From: Asaia bogorensis
GTDB lineage: Bacteria; Pseudomonadota; Alphaproteobacteria; Acetobacterales; Acetobacteraceae
Reading direction: 5' to 3'
Length of the DNA stretch: 7,789 nt
Assembly: GCA_945871455.1 (NCBI GenBank)
Contig: CAMBXJ010000199.1
Span: 1-7,789, forward strand
Part shown: positions 6,087-7,789 of the stretch, in pieces
Layout of the letters: every line of letters begins with the position of its first letter
Numbering within the stretch: the stretch's first letter is position 1
Notes under the pieces: generated by a model
Database searches by the model: none
What the model was told of the DNA's origin: nothing
What the model saw: only the letters and a program-made list of their open reading frames with translations
Position numbers and translations under genes: made by a program

Positions 6087-6962
6087 ATGGCTCAATGGGA
6101 TGTCGTGGTCATCGGCGGGGGGGCGGCCGGGCTGTGTTCGGCGGCCGAGGCGGCTTGTGTCGGCCTGTCCTGCCTGCTGCTGGACCGCATGGGCGGCGGC
6201 GGGGAGTTGATGAATCTCGGCTCCCTCCATGATGTGGTCGACGCAACCACGGGTCCCGATCTTGCCGCCGACCTTCTGAACGCCGCCATTGCCGCCGGTG
6301 TCGAACTGGGGATCGCCGAGGTCACCGGCCTTGCTATCGAAAACGCCGGATGGCGCATCGCGACCGACGACGAAACCCATCACGCCCGCACAATCATCGT
6401 CGCAACCGGTCTCTCGCCAGGCACGCTCGGCCTTGCCAACGAGGCCGATTTTGAGGGGCACGGATTGTCGCATTGCGCGGCCTGCGACGGTCCGCTGTAT
6501 CGCGGCCAACCGGTGCTGGTCGCCGGCGCGGACCGGTGGGCGGTCGCGGAGGCACGGGAACTGGTCGGTGTTGCCTCCGAGGTCACGCTGGTCAGCCATG
6601 GCGATCCGCCCTCCGCCGACGATGGGTTTGCCGTTTTCCATGGCCGCATCACGGGACTCGAAGGGGTGTCCGGCCTGGAAGCAGTGCTGGTCCAACCGGG
6701 ATCCGGCGGCTTGCCCCAGCGTATTGCTGCTCATGCGGTCTTCGTGCAGACCGGCCGTCGTCCCGCGCTGGGCTTTCTGCCGGACGACGTCGATCGGGCT
6801 GACGATGGCCGCTTGATCGTCGGTGAGACCCTGCAAAGCAGCCTGCCCGGGCTTTTCGCGGCGGGAGAAGCACGGTCTGGCTTCCCCCGCACCTTGGCCG
6901 CGGCCATGGCGGACGGGCGGCTCGCCGCAGCCTCGGTTCGCGCGATGTTGAACGGTCGGTAG
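6087..6962 (+). CDS. Thioredoxin-reductase-like FAD-dependent oxidoreductase, short and divergent
   Basis: This 291-residue flavoprotein has the order of a low-molecular-weight thioredoxin reductase: FAD Rossmann motif VVVIGGGAAGL (6-16), TIIVATG (102-108), redox motif SHCAACDGPLYRGQPV (128-143, Cys130/Cys133; TrxR has CATCDG), a second nucleotide-binding region (143-170), and a C-terminal FAD motif GLFAAGEA (255-262, normally GD). Differences are clear. The second dinucleotide motif reads VAGADRWAVAEA instead of GGGDSAVEEA, the HRRxxxR that holds the NADPH 2'-phosphate is missing (VTLVSHGDPPSADDG), and the protein is some 20-30 residues shorter than TrxR. It therefore probably uses another electron donor or partner, and I would not name it trxB. 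The ATG at 6087 is preceded by GGAAAG at 6072-6077. It lies 110 bp after the PhyH-like gene on the same strand. Confidence 0.85.
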   Translation: MAQWDVVVIGGGAAGLCSAAEAACVGLSCLLLDRMGGGGELMNLGSLHDVVDATTGPDLAADLLNAAIAAGVELGIAEVTGLAIENAGWRIATDDETHHARTIIVATGLSPGTLGLANEADFEGHGLSHCAACDGPLYRGQPVLVAGADRWAVAEARELVGVASEVTLVSHGDPPSADDGFAVFHGRITGLEGVSGLEAVLVQPGSGGLPQRIAAHAVFVQTGRRPALGFLPDDVDRADDGRLIVGETLQSSLPGLFAAGEARSGFPRTLAAAMADGRLAAASVRAMLNGR

Positions 6963-7032
6963 CGTTCCGATTGCGACACGGGATGTTGACCGGTCGCGTT
7001 GATCGGGACGCGCAATCAATGGTCCGGTCTGG

Positions 7033-7047
7033 ACATGTCGAGCATGT
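7033..7047. promoter_or_regulatory. Palindrome ACATG-TCGAG-CATGT, possible operator
   Basis: A perfect 5-bp inverted repeat with a 5-bp centre lies about 140 bp upstream of the CMD-like start. Its size fits a dimeric regulator site, but nothing else in the window repeats it and no regulator gene is adjacent. Confidence 0.22.
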
Positions 7048-7174
7048 GGGTCGCGAGAATGGGCAGTGGCGATGAATGGGCGAGTGGTTTGGGCCGACGG
7101 TAAACGCTGTTGGAGCCGGGTTGGGCGTTGCCCTGACACCGTTCCCGGCGCAGATTTCCTCCAACCAACATGCC

Positions 7175-7180
7175 GGAGGA
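7175..7180 (+). promoter_or_regulatory. Strong ribosome binding site that fixes the CMD-like start
   Basis: GGAGGA sits 7 bases before the ATG at 7188, an ideal Shine-Dalgarno spacing. An in-frame ATG at 7170 overlaps this site and has none of its own, so translation should begin at 7188. Confidence 0.85.
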
Positions 7181-7187
7181 AACCGCG

Positions 7188-7736
7188 ATGGCTCGTCTGC
7201 CTCTCATCACCAGCAAGGACCAGGTCGCGCCCGAACACCACGCGGTCGTCGACTCCATCATCGCGAGCCGCGGCGCCTTGCACGGGCCGTTCAACACGTT
7301 TCTGCACTCGCCCGAGATCGCCGGGCGGATCGCGTATCTGGGAGCCTATGTCCGGTTCGAGGGAAGCCTGGACATGCGGGTCCGGGTGCTGGCGGCCATG
7401 ACCGTCGCCCGTGAGTTTGAGGCGCTGTATGTCTGGGGAGCGCAGACCGGCAGCGCCCGCCGGCAGAACGTTCCGGAGACGACGATCGCCGCGATCCGCG
7501 ACAACCGGTCCGATGGCGTGCCGGCCGAAGACCTGGCCATTATCGAGTTCACCCGGACATTGCTGCGCAAGCATCGGGTCGATGATGCGACGTTCGCGGC
7601 CATGTTGGGCCGGTTCGGGTCGGACCAGTTGATCCAACTGACCAGTGCGATCGGGTATTACAGTCTGCTGTCGATGACGGTGAACGCGTGCGAGATGGAC
7701 CCGGCGCCGGGGGCGGAGTTGTTGAAGACCGGGTGA
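7188..7736 (+). CDS. Carboxymuconolactone decarboxylase (CMD/AhpD-fold) family protein lacking the usual Glu/His pair
   Basis: The 182-residue product (MARLPLI...) matches the single-domain CMD family: RGALHGPFNTFLHSPEIAGR (28-47), LGAYVRFEGSLDMRVRVLA (51-69), MTVAREFEALY (71-81), then VPAEDLAIIEFTRTLLRKHRVDDATFAAM (111-139) and QLIQLTSAIGYYSLLSMTVNA (147-167). The fold is shared by 4-carboxymuconolactone decarboxylase and the AhpD peroxidase partner, but the AhpD CxxC is absent (only one Cys, residue 168). The family segment usually written as YEWxxHxxxA reads YVWGAQTGSA here, so the expected Glu is Val82 and the expected His is Gln86. Function is therefore uncertain: altered catalysis, or a binding role. 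It follows the flavoprotein by 225 bp and has its own strong ribosome binding site. Family assignment is secure, activity is not. Confidence 0.9.
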   Translation: MARLPLITSKDQVAPEHHAVVDSIIASRGALHGPFNTFLHSPEIAGRIAYLGAYVRFEGSLDMRVRVLAAMTVAREFEALYVWGAQTGSARRQNVPETTIAAIRDNRSDGVPAEDLAIIEFTRTLLRKHRVDDATFAAMLGRFGSDQLIQLTSAIGYYSLLSMTVNACEMDPAPGAELLKTG

Positions 7737-7755
7737 GCGGCACAGCGTCTTGTAC

Positions 7756-7777
7756 CGGCGGGCCGAGCGGCTCGCCG
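7756..7777 (+). terminator. G/C-rich hairpin after the CMD-like gene
   Basis: CGGCGGGCC-GAGC-GGCTCGCCG forms a 9-bp stem with one G-U pair and a 4-base loop, 19 bases after the stop codon. No T run follows, so intrinsic termination is doubtful, but the position fits a transcript end. Confidence 0.4.
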
Positions 7778-7789
7778 ACGCAGTTGTGA

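Larger units (their letters stand above)
6963..7187. other. Intergenic region (225 bp) before the CMD-like gene
   Basis: The gap is large enough for an independent promoter. It contains the palindrome at 7033-7047, a hairpin with one bulge at 7099-7132 (GGTAAACGC with GCGTTGCC), and TTGACC (6986-6991) and TTGATC (6999-7004) hexamers without convincing -10 partners. Open frames here are shadows; I find no gene. Confidence 0.4.

Noticed and set aside
5907..7637. 576-codon open frame on the - strand, longer than either gene it opposes
   Set aside because: It runs antisense to the TrxR-like gene and most of the CMD-like gene. It reads as low-complexity Arg/Gly/Asp/Pro sequence with no recognisable motif, a normal result of G+C-rich codon bias.

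Overview
The window is G+C-rich DNA from an alphaproteobacterium, most likely of the Rhodospirillales/Acetobacteraceae type. The main evidence is the cluster of a FYDLN-type acidic zinc-ribbon protein (TIGR02300 family), a class II-like aroA and cmk, which is a characteristic alphaproteobacterial neighbourhood. Two intergenic inverted-repeat elements also resemble families I recall from such genomes. The order-level placement is an inference from style and synteny, not from a phylogenetic marker.

Layout: (1) Bases 1-448 hold the C-terminal end of a Gfo/Idh/MocA-type oxidoreductase on the + strand. (2) Bases 470-592, between two convergent genes, hold a large imperfect inverted repeat of two G/C-rich hairpins that looks like a bidirectional terminator or REP-like element. 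(3) Bases 613-3818 hold a tight minus-strand operon read aroA -> cmk -> acyltransferase-3 membrane protein; aroA and cmk overlap by ATGA, and cmk and the acyltransferase are 6 bp apart. The place after cmk, usually taken by rpsA, is occupied by the acyltransferase. (4) Bases 3819-4129 form a divergent intergenic region with a second, unrelated pair of inverted hairpins. (5) The TIGR02300 gene (4130-4468, +) converges on a YdcF/DUF218 gene (4478-5044, -). (6) On the + strand follow a phytanoyl-CoA dioxygenase-like Fe(II)/2-oxoglutarate oxygenase (5149-5976), a short thioredoxin-reductase-like flavoprotein (6087-6962) and a carboxymuconolactone-decarboxylase-fold protein (7188-7736).

Function: aroA and cmk are housekeeping genes (chorismate pathway; CMP/dCMP phosphorylation). 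The acyltransferase probably modifies a surface glycan or lipid and seems to have been placed in the same transcript. The three rightmost genes are redox or metabolic accessory genes of unknown substrate. They share a strand, but gaps of 110 and 225 bp mean a single operon is not established.

I see no CRISPR array, rRNA, tRNA, transposase, phage gene or toxin-antitoxin pair, and no convincing undescribed multi-gene system. The points most worth a second look are the loss of the usual Glu/His pair in the CMD-fold protein, the altered nucleotide-binding region of the TrxR-like protein, the cmk-acyltransferase junction, and the two structured repeat elements, one of which shows a compensatory base-pair change between its arms.
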